64,000 bases of DNA from Palsa-1248 sp963737835 (GTDB taxonomy: Bacteria > Gemmatimonadota > Gemmatimonadetes > Gemmatimonadales > Gemmatimonadaceae), in NCBI GenBank assembly GCA_963737835.1, contig CAVTUH010000001.1, positions 620,001-684,000 on the forward strand. The letters are read 5' to 3'. Below are positions 1-9,069 of the stretch, in pieces. The notes under the pieces are model-generated. The model had not been told where the DNA came from, ran no database searches, and saw only the letters and a program-made list of their open reading frames with translations. The translations under genes were made by a program, and so were the position numbers. Each line of letters opens with the position of its first letter. Positions within the stretch are counted from its first letter, which is position 1.

Positions 1-1
1 G

Positions 2-220
2 CTGACGCCGCTGATACAGTCGCGTTGCGATCCGATCGCTCATCAAGCGACTCGTCGATTCACCGGCTGGGTTCTGGTGCTCGGCGGCGCGGCGTACGCG
101 GTGGCGTGGGCGATCGCCCCGTACAGATACGCCGACGTGCTCGCCACCAGCTTCCTCGGTGCGTGCGTGCTGCTCGTCGTCACCCGAATCGCGTGGAGCA
201 TGCAGGGCAAGAAAGCTTGA
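2..220 (+). CDS. C-terminal end of an integral membrane protein (5' end outside window)
   Basis: An open frame runs from the left edge to a TGA at 218-220 and gives the last 72 residues of a protein. Two hydrophobic segments are visible: one around WVLVLGGAAYAVAWAIA, and one around SFLGACVLLVVTRIAW. The protein ends in a short basic tail, MQGKKA. This is typical of the last two helices of a polytopic inner-membrane protein. The family cannot be named from the tail alone. It is the only gene before the decayed region that follows, and its stop is followed by about 140 bases without a gene. Confidence 0.55.
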   Translation: MTPLIQSRCDPIAHQATRRFTGWVLVLGGAAYAVAWAIAPYRYADVLATSFLGACVLLVVTRIAWSMQGKKA

Positions 221-359
221 ATCGCGCGCGAGATCGATTCATGGAACGCGGCGAATTCGTGGGGGGAGCCCTGGTCACGCGCCGGCGTCCACACCGGGAG
301 GGCGGCCAAACTCACTGCCCACCAGGGGGAGCGGCAGGCAAACACTCAGCGCGACGCTA

Positions 360-660
360 GCACTCGAAGTGCCATACACGCGGTCTTCCAGTTCCCGCAG
401 CCACGTCGCGTCAGACGCATATAACCCCATCTCGCTGGCTAGCGTCGACTCAGAATAGATTCCCCAACCTTCCACGAACGCGGAATTGTCGAGGTAGCGC
501 GCGAGGGGGTGCACACCCCCTCGTTCCAGCCCAATCGCAATCTGGAAGTGGTGACCCGGGACCGCTTCATGGAACGTGACGGCGTCGAGCCCGAGCCGCC
601 CGCCGGGTTTCGTGGCCAGATACAGATTGATGTAGTAGGTGGGGCTGACCGAACACTGGC
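360..660 (-). pseudogene. DUF885 family protein fragment
   Basis: Read on the minus strand, this stretch encodes SPTYYINLYLATKPGG, then HEAVPGHHFQ, then FVEGWGIYSE and SEMGLYASD, in the order expected for DUF885. HEAVPGHH is the putative metal-binding signature of these peptidase-like proteins. Upstream the frame meets a stop near 677 and no start is available. Downstream the similarity ends after about 95 residues, whereas intact members have 500-600. It is therefore a central remnant cut at both ends. It lies in the accessory stretch left of tRNA-Leu, where other genes also look damaged. Confidence 0.6.
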
Positions 661-721
661 AAAAGGCTGAAACCCGCGATCACCCGGCGCGCAGTGCCCA
701 ACGCGGGGATGACCCATCGTG

Positions 722-1516
722 CTAGTGCTGTCTGGGTGCGGGGGACCCTCCGCGCGTTTCCGGAGCAGTCTCACGCAGCAGCTGGGTCAGCAGGCGCTTT
801 CCGCCTTCAGTCGTGATCGCACCCTCGTCCAGGGGGATCCCTTCACGGCCGCCCGGCGCGTGCCAGATGGCCTCCTGCAGAAGGTCCGCGGCGTCACTGA
901 GCCACTGACGGATTTCCGCGACCAGCTGCTCTGACCGTGCGGGCCACCGCTCAAGCGATTGGGATACTAGCGTCTGATCTGTCCCAGACAACTTGTTCGG
1001 GTCACTTTCGAACTGGGCGCGCAGGCGGATGTCGGCCTTGGCGATGCGGATCTGCAACGCGATATCAGCAAGGAGACCGTAGGCTATGGCCGCGAGCACG
1101 CTGGTCCTCCCGCCAAGCACTCCTATGCCGACGGTGACGCCGCGCCAGTCTGGTGCAACGAGATCGACCTCATTGATCGCGTCCGAGGCGAGCAGCACGG
1201 CGAAATCCGCTGCTTGCCAGCGTGCCTTGAGGCGGGAAAGCCTGATGAACTCTCCGCGAAGTGTCGCCAGCGCTGCTGCTTGCCTATCGCGCCGCTCGCG
1301 ACGCGCCAGGGCCTTCCGCAGTAGGCGGTCGCGCGCGGCCTCACGGACCTGAACCGCCGCATAGACAGCAAGCGCAGCGGTGCCGCCCGCAGTCAGAAGT
1401 CCTTCAACCCCTTCCCATGTCAGCCATGCGGGGAGCAGGAGCAAGACCGCATTCCGGGCTTGGTCATCCAAACATCCCAGCAATTCCCGTACTTCCCCGA
1501 CGTGCTCCCGCTCCAA
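722..1516 (-). CDS. hypothetical protein with one membrane segment and helical regions
   Basis: A 264-residue frame that I do not recognise. Near residues 38-58 there is a hydrophobic stretch (LLTAGGTAALAVYAAV), followed by a strongly basic and acidic helical region (LLRKALARRERRDRQ) that could form a coiled coil. A second moderately hydrophobic segment (TSVLAAIAYGLLADIALQI) lies in the middle, and the last third is acidic and helical. This would fit a small membrane-anchored protein with a cytoplasmic helical domain. There is no neighbouring gene in the same operon. The length and composition argue for a real gene, but no function can be assigned. Confidence 0.45.
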   Translation of the reverse strand: MEREHVGEVRELLGCLDDQARNAVLLLLPAWLTWEGVEGLLTAGGTAALAVYAAVQVREAARDRLLRKALARRERRDRQAAALATLRGEFIRLSRLKARWQAADFAVLLASDAINEVDLVAPDWRGVTVGIGVLGGRTSVLAAIAYGLLADIALQIRIAKADIRLRAQFESDPNKLSGTDQTLVSQSLERWPARSEQLVAEIRQWLSDAADLLQEAIWHAPGGREGIPLDEGAITTEGGKRLLTQLLRETAPETRGGSPAPRQH

Positions 1517-2225
1517 CGACTACAAACGGGGCGGCCGGTCCGGTAGGGATGTGCTCCGGGGGCTCGCAGCCCTGATCGCGCTCCGCGAAGTGTCCATCGG
1601 TGGGCTCGCCGGGCGCGAGCGTTTGGCACTACAGGACCTCGAGCAGTTCGCTGCGTCGCGAGTGATCAACCCCTACGTCGGCCCGGTGAGCATCGCATGA
1701 GCCCATTCAAGAACCGATTTCGGTATTGGGTCTGGGTGCACCATCCGGTCATAGTATTGGTGATAGATCGCGGCGACTAGAAAGCGGAGAACGCGCGGGG
1801 GGCGAGCGCGCGGCGTCGGCCGCACGGCGTCCCTGCAGGCCGGGCGCGTTGGCAAGGCAGCGGTCTACAAATTCGCGGATACGAGTTGCGTGGAACTGCA
1901 CGGCTCTGCGTCCCAAAGGGAAGACGCGGCGCTGGCATCGATCGGGTCAGCGCCGCGTTGTGCGTTTCTGCACCCAACTGCGGTCGAATGTGGGCAGAGA
2001 TGTGGGCAGGACTTGAGACATGGGCGACGACGTATGATCGCCTGGCGGCATATATTGGCGCGTGGCGCCGACAGCACGGCATGCCCTCCCTCAGCCATTG
2101 CCAGAATGTGTGCAAGAGAGCCAGCTACGTTGCCCTTTAGGGCTCGCGAGGCGTCCTTGCAATAGCCTACTTTGGTACAAAGTCTGATCAGAGAGCATTC
2201 CGTGCGCGAGAATTCGACGACCAAA
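1517..2225. other. intergenic / decayed stretch
   Basis: About 700 bases without a gene I can support. Short frames exist on both strands, but none shows a family signature, a convincing start or a sensible composition. Together with the DUF885 fragment to the left and the truncated toxin to the right, this looks like the remains of accessory DNA. Confidence 0.4.
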
Positions 2226-2438
2226 ATGAGCGTGATTCACGTTGATCCCGAGATTCAAAGCGGGACGCCGGTATTTGCTGGTACTCGCGTGCCCGCTGCG
2301 TCCTTGTTCGATTGGTTGGAAGGTGGCGCTACCCTGGAAGAATTCCTGGACAATTTTCCCAGCGTTACGCGCGACCAGGCGATCGCCGCCCTCGAGGAAG
2401 CCAAGGCTCGTGTGATCGGCAGTGCGCGTCATACTTGA
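2226..2438 (+). CDS. DUF433 family antitoxin
   Basis: A 70-residue protein beginning MSVIHVDPEIQSGTPVFAGTR, the standard opening of DUF433 proteins, followed by LFDWLEGGATLEEFLDNFP and an alpha-helical end. DUF433 proteins are small winged-helix proteins that commonly accompany DUF5615 PIN-like nucleases and are thought to neutralise them and repress the pair. A TTG 54 bases upstream would add 18 residues unlike the family, so the ATG at 2226 is chosen. The stop lies inside the next gene (17-base overlap), as expected for a co-translated toxin-antitoxin pair. Confidence 0.82.
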   Translation: MSVIHVDPEIQSGTPVFAGTRVPAASLFDWLEGGATLEEFLDNFPSVTRDQAIAALEEAKARVIGSARHT

Positions 2439-2793
2439 TGAGAACCTGCCGCGGCGACTCGCACGTGAGCTGACAGGGCACGATGCGACAACTGTGCCGC
2501 ACATGGGGTGGGCGTCGCTGAAAAATGGCGCGCTACTCGTGGCAGTAGCCGGCGCCGGCTTCGAGGCGCTCCTGACGATGGACAGGAACCTGAGCAAGCA
2601 GCAGCACGTGGCTGATCTGTCGTTCGGGATCGTCGTAGTCCGCGCTCAAGACAATCAGCTGCGCACGTTGCTACCTCTGGTTCCGGACATGCCGGGGGCG
2701 GGACTCGAACCCGCACGGGGTTTCCCCCAAGGGATTTTAAGTCCCTTGCGTCTACCGATTTCGCCACCCCGGCTCGGACGCAGGTTAACATAA
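2422..2793 (+). pseudogene. DUF5615 PIN-like toxin, C-terminus replaced at tRNA-Leu
   Basis: The frame starts MRVILDENLPRRLARELTGH, the hallmark of DUF5615 PIN-like proteins, with the first acidic catalytic residues in DEN. A second acidic site, TMDRNLSKQQ, follows near residue 54. Homology holds to about residue 89 (RTLLPLVPD). The frame then runs antisense straight through the tRNA-Leu gene that begins at 2690 and stops only at 2793. Family members usually continue for some 20 more native residues. The native end is thus lost, and the last 34 codons are the complement of the tRNA. It may be inactive, or a nearly complete PIN fold with a foreign tail. Confidence 0.7.
2690..2773 (-). tRNA. 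tRNA-Leu (anticodon TAA)
   Basis: Reading the minus strand from 2773 gives a full cloverleaf of 84 bases: acceptor GCCGGGG pairing with CCCCGGC, anticodon loop ACTTAAAAT with TAA, a long variable arm (TTGGGGGAAACCCC) typical of class II tRNAs, and a T-arm with GGTTCGAGTCC. CCA is not encoded. Its 3' end faces the decayed region at 1-2690 and coincides with the point where the DUF5615 gene loses homology. Confidence 0.96.
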
Positions 2794-2796
2794 CCG

Positions 2797-2833
2797 ACGG
2801 CTCCGTGGCTACTTAGCTGCGGAGCCGTTTCTC
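2797..2833 (+). terminator. intrinsic terminator
   Basis: A 9-bp perfect stem, ACGGCTCCG (2797-2805) with CGGAGCCGT (2820-2828). The loop contains a further GCT/AGC pairing, and TTTCTCT follows on the plus strand. It would stop transcription coming from the toxin-antitoxin pair. Confidence 0.6.
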
Positions 2834-3087
2834 TCGTGTGCGCAGCTGTTGCCTGCTGTCTGTGCACAAATAAGGCACAAATAGGGCACACGCCCGAAGA
2901 TCTACAGGAACTGCGAATTCACTGTCAGACTCGACCCCCAGCGGCGCTCTGGGCAACGGGGCACTCGGCCCCCTAAAGTTGCCGCCGATGATGGTGACGT
3001 GCTTTTGGATCAGAGTGATTGCCCCTTCTCCACATTGCTTCGCTGGCGAACCGCACCTGGGAGCGGCCAGCCATCGGCTCCGGCCTG

Positions 3088-3306
3088 TTAGAGCGCTTCT
3101 GGGCCCCGTCGTGGCGTGCATCCAAACCACCGCACCCGACCGAGTCCCCGCTCGAGTGGGCAGAATCCCGTGAAGCTCGACTGCACGAGGTTGAGTCCAA
3201 CGAAGGCTGTGAACAGCAGCCACCAGTGGCTTACCTGCCACGCGAGCACCAGCGATAGGAGCACGAACGTCCCCGCAATGCGTCGAATGACCATTTCGCT
3301 ACACAT
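3088..3306 (-). CDS. DUF2892 family small membrane protein
   Basis: A 72-residue protein with two hydrophobic segments (IAGTFVLLSLVLAW and WWLLFTAFVGLNLVQ) followed by SSFTGFCPLERGLGR. The order helix, WWLLFTAFVGLNL, FTGFCPL is the DUF2892 (YgaP-type membrane domain) signature, which includes the conserved cysteine in FCPL. It starts 22 bases after the end of the efflux pump gene and on the same strand, so it is probably the last gene of that operon. DUF2892 proteins often sit beside rhodanese or metal and sulfur stress genes; their biochemical role is unknown. The C-terminal 12 residues after the domain look non-conserved. Confidence 0.75.
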   Translation of the reverse strand: MCSEMVIRRIAGTFVLLSLVLAWQVSHWWLLFTAFVGLNLVQSSFTGFCPLERGLGRVRWFGCTPRRGPEAL

Positions 3307-3328
3307 GCCCCCTCCCTAGGTGATTTTG

Positions 3329-6300
3329 CTATCGCTTTGTCACGCGTGCTACAGCGGCGTGCGCAGCACCTCCAGCGGGTTTCCGAAGCTCCCAGTAGAG
3401 CAGTGGCACCACCATCATCGTGAGCGCCGTCGACACAACTGCGCCGCCGATGAGCGCCACCGCGAGTCCTTGAAAGATCGGATCCAACACCATGACGAAC
3501 CCGCCGATGACGACCGCTGCCGCTGTCAGCGCGATCGGCCGAAACCGGACCACGCCCGCCTCGATGACCGCCGCACCGAGCCCCTCGCCCTCGGCTTGGG
3601 CACGCTCAATGAAGTCCACCAGCAACACCGAGTTGCGCACGATGATGCCTGCGAGCGCGATCATGCCGATCATCAATGTCGCAGTGAAGAACGCGCCAGT
3701 CAGAGCGTGCGCGGGCAAGATTCCGATGAGCGTGAGCGGAATCGGCGCCATGATCACGAACGGGGTCCGGTACGAGCGAAACCAGCCGACGACCAACAGG
3801 TAAATAAGTAGCAGCACGATAGCGAACGCCACGCCGAGATCACGGAAGACTTCCAGCGTGATCTGCCACTCTCCATCCCAGGAGAGGGCTGTCTCGCCCA
3901 GCGTCGGCGGCGCGTGGGCATTGTATCGCGCCAACGGACTGCCGTTGACGCGAACCGAGTCAAGCCGGGTGTTCATGCGGAGGATCGCGTAGACCGGCGC
4001 CTCGATCGCGCCGGCGACGTCGCCAGTCACGTAGAGAACAGGACGGAGGTCTTTGCGGTAGCGTGGGGCGTCGCGGATTGCTGAATCGATGTGCACGAAG
4101 CGCCCGAGCGGCGCGGGCCCTGCTGTCGTTGCCACTGGCACGGCTGCCAACGATAGAGCGGACGATCGGTCGGCGATCGCCAAGCGGGGCACTATGCGTA
4201 CCGGCTCTCGGGCACCGGCATCGCGCAGGACTCCCACCGTTCGTCCGGCTTCCACGAGCGACACAAGCTCGGCGAGCTGCGCCGCGCTCGCACCCGCTGC
4301 CGATGCCTGCTCGCGGTCGATGCGCAGCGTCAGCTGGTGCTCGGGCGCGGGCACTGTCCAGTCCACATCAACTACGCCTGGCGTCTCGTCGAACGCGGTG
4401 TGGACCGCCGCGCCCGCTGCCAGACGTGCACTATCGGTCGGTGCATAGACTTCCGCTACGAGCGTGGAGAGCACGGGCGGGCCGGGTGGGATTTCGGCGA
4501 GCTTCACTCGGGCGCCATATCTCGCCGCAATGCTGTCGATGGAGGGGCGGACCGCTAAGGCAATGGCGTGGCTTTGGCGCCGGCGCTCGCCCTTTGGTAC
4601 AAGCCCGACCTGGACGTCGGCCGCGTTCGCGCTCCGCCGCAAGAAGTAATGACGCACCAGGCCATTGAAGTTGAAGGGCGCCGCCGTACCGGCGTAGGTC
4701 TCCGTGCTTCGCACCTCCGGGACGGTGCGGAGATACGCGGCTACCTCGTCCGCGAGAGCGGACGACGTCTCGAGCGTCGTTCCCGCCGGCAGATCGAGAA
4801 TGAGCTGAAACTCGCTCTTGTTATCGAACGGGAGCATTTTCACCGACACGAGTCCGGTCGCGACGAGTGCAGCGCTCACAAGCAGCAGGCCTACGAGGCC
4901 GCCGTAGAAAGCGTACCGGCGCCGCCGCGAGGCCATCAGTGCGTGCATGACTCGCGTGTACAGGTCACGGAGACGAGTCGCGATGCGCGTGCTGCGCGGG
5001 GGAGCGCCAATGCCCTCGGAGGCTGGCCGCATATGGCGTCCGACGTCCCGGAGCAGCCTTAAGGCCACATACGGCGTCACGATGAAAGCCACGGCCAACG
5101 AAGCAATCATAGCCGCGGACGACCCGATCGGTATCGGTCGCATATACGGTCCCATAAGGCCACCGACGAAGGCCATGGGAAGAATCGCAGCGATAACGGT
5201 GAAAGTCGCGAGGATGGTCGGATTGCCGACTTCATCGACGCCGGACACTGTCGCGGCATCAGGGTCCGGTTCGCCACGCAACAGGTGGCGGTAGACATTC
5301 TCCACGACGACAATGGCATCGTCGACCAGGATGCCGATGGAGAAAATGAGGGCGAAGAGCGTGATCCGGTTGAGCGAATATCCCATCGCGTATGCCGCGA
5401 ACAGCGTGAGCGCCAGCGTCACTGGCACCGCGACGAGCACGACGAGCGCCTCTCGCCACCCGAGTACGAGAGCGACCAGTACGGTCACGGAAACTGTCGC
5501 GATGGCCAAATGCAGCATGAGCTCTCGCGCCTTCTCCGAGGCCGTAGCGCCGTAGTTCCGCGTGACAGCAACGTGTACATCCGGCGGCAGCAGTTGGCTG
5601 CGCACGTCGTCGACCCTGCGCAGGACGGCGTCTGCCACGTCGACCGCGTTGGCCCCCCTCCGCTTGGCCACGGCTATCGTCACCGCCGACGCGGGGGGGC
5701 GACCAGCTTCGGCGTACGAGACGTAGAGGTCTGGCTCGCCATACCCGTCGGTGACGCTGGCGACGTCCTTCAGAGTGATCGGGCGTCCTGCCTGCATTCC
5801 GACAATGACCTGCTCCACGTCCTGTGCCGTCGCTAGCGGCGCCCCTGCACGCACGACGTAGACGGCGTTCCCGTTTGAAAACTCACCCGCAGGAAGCTCG
5901 ACGTTGGCCGACGCGAGCGCACCGGCGACTGCGCCCGGGGACAGCCCGTTCGCCGCGAGGCGTACCGGATCGAGGGTCACTTGTATCTGGCGCGCCTCAC
6001 CGCCGATTATGTAGGTCTCAGCCACGTCTGGTATCGGCCGAATCGTTTCGTCGAGACGCGTCGCCAACTGGCGCAGCGTATTCGGATCGGTCGACGAGCC
6101 CCAGAGCGCCATCGCCAGAATCGGCACATCATCGATCGAGTATGGCTTCACGAGCGGCGGGGACGCTCCAGGCGGCAACTGGTCTGCTGCGGCGTCCAAC
6201 TTCGCCTTGACCTTGACCACGCTGCGTTCTTGATCTTCACCGACGCGGAAGCGCGCAGTCACGAGCGCGTTCCCCTCGAAAGCCGACGAGTACACGTGCT

Positions 6301-6598
6301 CGACCCCCGGAATGCTCCACATGAGATGCTCGAGTGGTCGAACGACCAGCTGCTCGACTTCCCTGGGCGTCGCGCCTGGCAGGGCGACCCCAACGTCGAT
6401 CATCGGCACCGAGATCTGTGGCTCTTCCTCTCTCGGAGTGGCCACGAGGGCGACGATCCCGAGAATCAATGCCGCAATGGTGACGAGCGGTGTAAGCGGC
6501 GAATGGAGAAAGGCTCTGGCGATCCGCCCTGACAGGCCAATCGGGCGCGGCCCCGGCGCCCCCGCCGCAGCAATGCTGTCATCGCGCGGCCCGGTCAT
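3329..6598 (-). CDS. RND-family efflux pump, inner-membrane permease
   Basis: A 1,089-residue protein, the size of AcrB/CusA-type pumps, with the usual plan of 12 membrane helices and two large periplasmic loops. The first helix lies at about residues 33-52, and the porter domain then opens with PREEEPQISVPMIDV. The TM4 region reads GILVDDAIVVVENVYRH; the paired aspartates are the proton-relay residues of the family. It exchanges protons for a substrate exported through the adaptor and channel encoded upstream. Its start overlaps the adaptor stop by 4 bases (ATGA). The substrate cannot be read from the sequence. The ArsR-type regulator suggests a metal or metalloid, but organic substrates are possible. 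Confidence 0.93.
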   Translation of the reverse strand: MTGPRDDSIAAAGAPGPRPIGLSGRIARAFLHSPLTPLVTIAALILGIVALVATPREEEPQISVPMIDVGVALPGATPREVEQLVVRPLEHLMWSIPGVEHVYSSAFEGNALVTARFRVGEDQERSVVKVKAKLDAAADQLPPGASPPLVKPYSIDDVPILAMALWGSSTDPNTLRQLATRLDETIRPIPDVAETYIIGGEARQIQVTLDPVRLAANGLSPGAVAGALASANVELPAGEFSNGNAVYVVRAGAPLATAQDVEQVIVGMQAGRPITLKDVASVTDGYGEPDLYVSYAEAGRPPASAVTIAVAKRRGANAVDVADAVLRRVDDVRSQLLPPDVHVAVTRNYGATASEKARELMLHLAIATVSVTVLVALVLGWREALVVLVAVPVTLALTLFAAYAMGYSLNRITLFALIFSIGILVDDAIVVVENVYRHLLRGEPDPDAATVSGVDEVGNPTILATFTVIAAILPMAFVGGLMGPYMRPIPIGSSAAMIASLAVAFIVTPYVALRLLRDVGRHMRPASEGIGAPPRSTRIATRLRDLYTRVMHALMASRRRRYAFYGGLVGLLLVSAALVATGLVSVKMLPFDNKSEFQLILDLPAGTTLETSSALADEVAAYLRTVPEVRSTETYAGTAAPFNFNGLVRHYFLRRSANAADVQVGLVPKGERRRQSHAIALAVRPSIDSIAARYGARVKLAEIPPGPPVLSTLVAEVYAPTDSARLAAGAAVHTAFDETPGVVDVDWTVPAPEHQLTLRIDREQASAAGASAAQLAELVSLVEAGRTVGVLRDAGAREPVRIVPRLAIADRSSALSLAAVPVATTAGPAPLGRFVHIDSAIRDAPRYRKDLRPVLYVTGDVAGAIEAPVYAILRMNTRLDSVRVNGSPLARYNAHAPPTLGETALSWDGEWQITLEVFRDLGVAFAIVLLLIYLLVVGWFRSYRTPFVIMAPIPLTLIGILPAHALTGAFFTATLMIGMIALAGIIVRNSVLLVDFIERAQAEGEGLGAAVIEAGVVRFRPIALTAAAVVIGGFVMVLDPIFQGLAVALIGGAVVSTALTMMVVPLLYWELRKPAGGAAHAAVARVTKR

Positions 6599-7653
6599 CG
6601 GTCGCGGACCTCTTGAGGGTGTACGACCACGACGTCGCCCGAGCGCAACCCGGCGAGCACCTCACTCTGATGCTCGTCAATGGGGGCCACGCGAATCCAA
6701 CGAAGCGACTCTCCCTCGCTCGTCCGTACGCGGACACCTGTGAGATCTCCGTCCCTGAGTATCGCGGCGACGGGCAGCTTAATGCCGCAATGTGTTCCTG
6801 CCGGGACCGAAACCGTCGCCGCGCTCCCTGCGAGGAATCGATGGTCGCGGTTGTCGACCAAGGCGTTGATCGTGTAGAGCGCGGCTCCAGTCACGGGCAC
6901 GATGCCTTCCACCTGTGCGGTTGTCGGCTGGTCCTCGACCGTGACCCGAAGAACTGCTCGTCGCACGACGCCCTGCGCCACGCGTGGCGGCACCGGCGCC
7001 GACACTCGTAACCGAGACTCATCATCGACCGCGAAAGCGGGAGCACCCGGCGTAACGAGCGATCCGGGATCGACATACCGCGCCGTGACAATGCCGTCGA
7101 ACGGAGCGCGGATTTCGGCATAGGTGACGCTCGCATCCGCAGCTTCAGCGGCGGCCCGCGCGGTTGCGACACCGGCGGTCGCGCGCGCGAGCGCGGCTTC
7201 TGTTGCGTCGAGCTGTGCTCGTGGCGCTGCGCTGTCCGTGTAGAGTGCTCGGATGCGCGCGGCCTGAGTCTCCGCCTCTTTTTCGACGGCCTCGGCCGCG
7301 GCCACGCTCCCCGCGGCCTGCGCACGAGCAGCGACAACCTCGCGCGCGTCAATGCGTGCAAGCAGCTCTCCCGTGCGAACGTGCGCGCCCTCGACCACCC
7401 GGACCGTCCCGACACTGCCAATTAGTTTCGTGCTCAGGACAGCGTGCCTCACCGGCGCCGTTTTGCTGAAGGCCTGAATCACGGTCGCAATCGTCGTCTC
7501 GCGGACGACGAGTGTGTCACCTCGCGGGACGGGTGGCGTTCGAGCTGTGTCCGGCCGTTCCCGCGACCCGCAGCCAAGTACCGTGCTCACGAGCGCGCCC
7601 GCAACCATCCGGGACCATTGAAGACGGCCTCGCCCGAGAGAATTCGATATCAT
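6595..7653 (-). CDS. RND efflux adaptor (membrane fusion protein), lipoprotein
   Basis: A 352-residue HlyD/AcrA-type adaptor. The N-terminus has a lipobox (VLGCGS), so it is probably lipid-anchored in the inner membrane facing the periplasm. The biotinyl-lipoyl half-motifs appear at GTVRVVEGAHVRTGELLARI and at APFDGIVTARYVDPGSLVTP, separated by an alanine-rich hairpin of about 90 residues (positions 120-190). A beta-barrel and a membrane-proximal domain follow (GIKLPVAAILRDGD). It bridges the pump to the outer-membrane channel. It overlaps the channel gene by 4 bases and the pump gene by 4 bases, so the three are translationally coupled. Confidence 0.92.
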   Translation of the reverse strand: MISNSLGRGRLQWSRMVAGALVSTVLGCGSRERPDTARTPPVPRGDTLVVRETTIATVIQAFSKTAPVRHAVLSTKLIGSVGTVRVVEGAHVRTGELLARIDAREVVAARAQAAGSVAAAEAVEKEAETQAARIRALYTDSAAPRAQLDATEAALARATAGVATARAAAEAADASVTYAEIRAPFDGIVTARYVDPGSLVTPGAPAFAVDDESRLRVSAPVPPRVAQGVVRRAVLRVTVEDQPTTAQVEGIVPVTGAALYTINALVDNRDHRFLAGSAATVSVPAGTHCGIKLPVAAILRDGDLTGVRVRTSEGESLRWIRVAPIDEHQSEVLAGLRSGDVVVVHPQEVRDR

Positions 7654-9050
7654 GGATCTGCTCCCGCATCCAACGTGATCAGGACCGACACGTCTGCGCC
7701 GAGTGCCTGCCTTCGGTCGGCTGCGGTGACGATTGCCGCCTCCCGCGCCGCCGCAAAGCTCAACCGCGCGTTTGTCTCAGCGGATGCAGCGTCGAGCAAC
7801 TCGGCGATCGTTGCCAAACCACCGTCATACTTTCGCGTGACAATGCGGTGTGCCTCGACGCTCTGCGCGACCGCGGTCTGCGCGATCGCGAGCCGGTCGA
7901 CGGCCGTCGCGAGCGCCGCTCGCGTTGCCTCGCGGTCCAATCGTGCCTCAGCTTCCGCTTCGTCGGCCGCGGCCTTTGCCTCAGCGCGCTGCGCGGCGGC
8001 GGTCCGGACATCGCCAATATCCGCGGCCCCAGCAAAGGGCACCCATGAGACGAGCACGCCAACCGTCCAGCTGTCGCGTCCGCCGAACGGTGTGGAAGGC
8101 GTGTTCCAATCCAACCGTCCGAAGCCGGCGAGCCGAGGGAGGTACCGCGCCTTGGCGCGACTCGCGCCGACCTCCGCCGCCGTGCGCTGCAGTTGAGCCG
8201 CGCGGACGTCGCCGCGCTGGGCCGAGGTAACGGTATCTACAAGCACCCGCTGCGCGAGAGCCTGGACCCGCTTGGCTAGCGGCAGTGAGTCGGGCAGCGT
8301 CCACGAGGTATCGGCCGGCGCACCCATGGCGAGGGCAAGCCCCAGCCGAGCGAGGTGCGCGTCTGCTTGAGCGCTCTCGAGCGCGCTGGAGGCGTTGCCC
8401 GCGTCCACCTGTGCAAGCAGCACGTCTGATTTCGTCACGGTCCCCGCTCGGAACGCGGCCTCGGCCTGACGAACGTGTGCATCGGCCGCCGATCGAGCCG
8501 CTGCCAGTGTCGCGACGCGCTCGGTCGCCAGGACTGCCCCGTAATATGCGCGGGCGATGGCAACCTTGGTTGCCCCGTGCTCGTACGCATCGCTGGCCGC
8601 CGCGGCCTCGTGTACCGCTCCGGCCGCCCGCAGCCCGAGCGCTGCACCGGCGTCGAACAGTGCCTGCTCCACCACGACGCCCATGCCGACGTTGCTGATC
8701 GGCGCGGGATAGTTCAGCGTTGCTGGCGCGAACGCGGCGGGCGTGACCCCTCGCTGGCGCAGCAAGAACCCGAACGCCGTGAGCGGCTCGGTCGTTCGCA
8801 TCACGCTGCCTTCGAAGCGAAGCGTGGGCAGGACGCCGCCAAGCGCGGCCGTCGCTGCGCCTCCTGCAGCCTGAGCGCGAGCATCGGCAATGCGGTCGCC
8901 ATACGCGCGGCCCGGCCCGCCCGCGAGCGCCTGCCGTAACGTCAACACCTGGGCGGACGCAGCCGTTGCACCACCGCACAGCAGTCCTACGATGACGATC
9001 ATCGTGCTACGCACCGTCGAAGATCCCCGCTGGAGACGCGCGCCGACCAC
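7650..9050 (-). CDS. TolC-family outer-membrane efflux channel
   Basis: A 466-residue protein with a secretion signal ending near AASAQ and a mature start VLTLRQALAGG, as in TolC-family outer-membrane factors. Long alanine-rich helices (for example ATERVATLAAARSAADAHVRQAEAAFRAG) and repeats of the hairpin sequence RLAIAQTAVAQSVEAHRIV match the alpha-barrel domain, repeated in two halves. GTG at 9050 is chosen because it leaves basic residues before the hydrophobic core; an ATG at 9002 would remove them. It is the first gene of the efflux operon, transcribed from the promoter at 9092-9120. Confidence 0.9.
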   Translation of the reverse strand: MVGARLQRGSSTVRSTMIVIVGLLCGGATAASAQVLTLRQALAGGPGRAYGDRIADARAQAAGGAATAALGGVLPTLRFEGSVMRTTEPLTAFGFLLRQRGVTPAAFAPATLNYPAPISNVGMGVVVEQALFDAGAALGLRAAGAVHEAAAASDAYEHGATKVAIARAYYGAVLATERVATLAAARSAADAHVRQAEAAFRAGTVTKSDVLLAQVDAGNASSALESAQADAHLARLGLALAMGAPADTSWTLPDSLPLAKRVQALAQRVLVDTVTSAQRGDVRAAQLQRTAAEVGASRAKARYLPRLAGFGRLDWNTPSTPFGGRDSWTVGVLVSWVPFAGAADIGDVRTAAAQRAEAKAAADEAEAEARLDREATRAALATAVDRLAIAQTAVAQSVEAHRIVTRKYDGGLATIAELLDAASAETNARLSFAAAREAAIVTAADRRQALGADVSVLITLDAGADP

Positions 9051-9069
9051 GGGCAGGTATGCGCCGCAG

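Noticed and set aside
1777..2224. Overlapping minus-strand frames that looked like the end of an integrase or phage gene
   Set aside because: No recombinase motif (R-H-R-Y), no start and no coherent domain; composition fits random GC-rich sequence.
2813..3241. 142-codon minus-strand frame beside tRNA-Leu
   Set aside because: It overlaps the DUF2892 gene in another frame, has no family signature, and its 3' end runs through the terminator.
3320..3811. Long plus-strand frame opposite the RND gene
   Set aside because: It is antisense to a clear pump gene and rich in histidine and arginine from codon complement; no independent evidence.
7981..8979. 332-codon arginine-rich frame within the TolC-like gene
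   Set aside because: Same strand, shifted frame of a well-supported gene; the composition is typical of a shadow frame.
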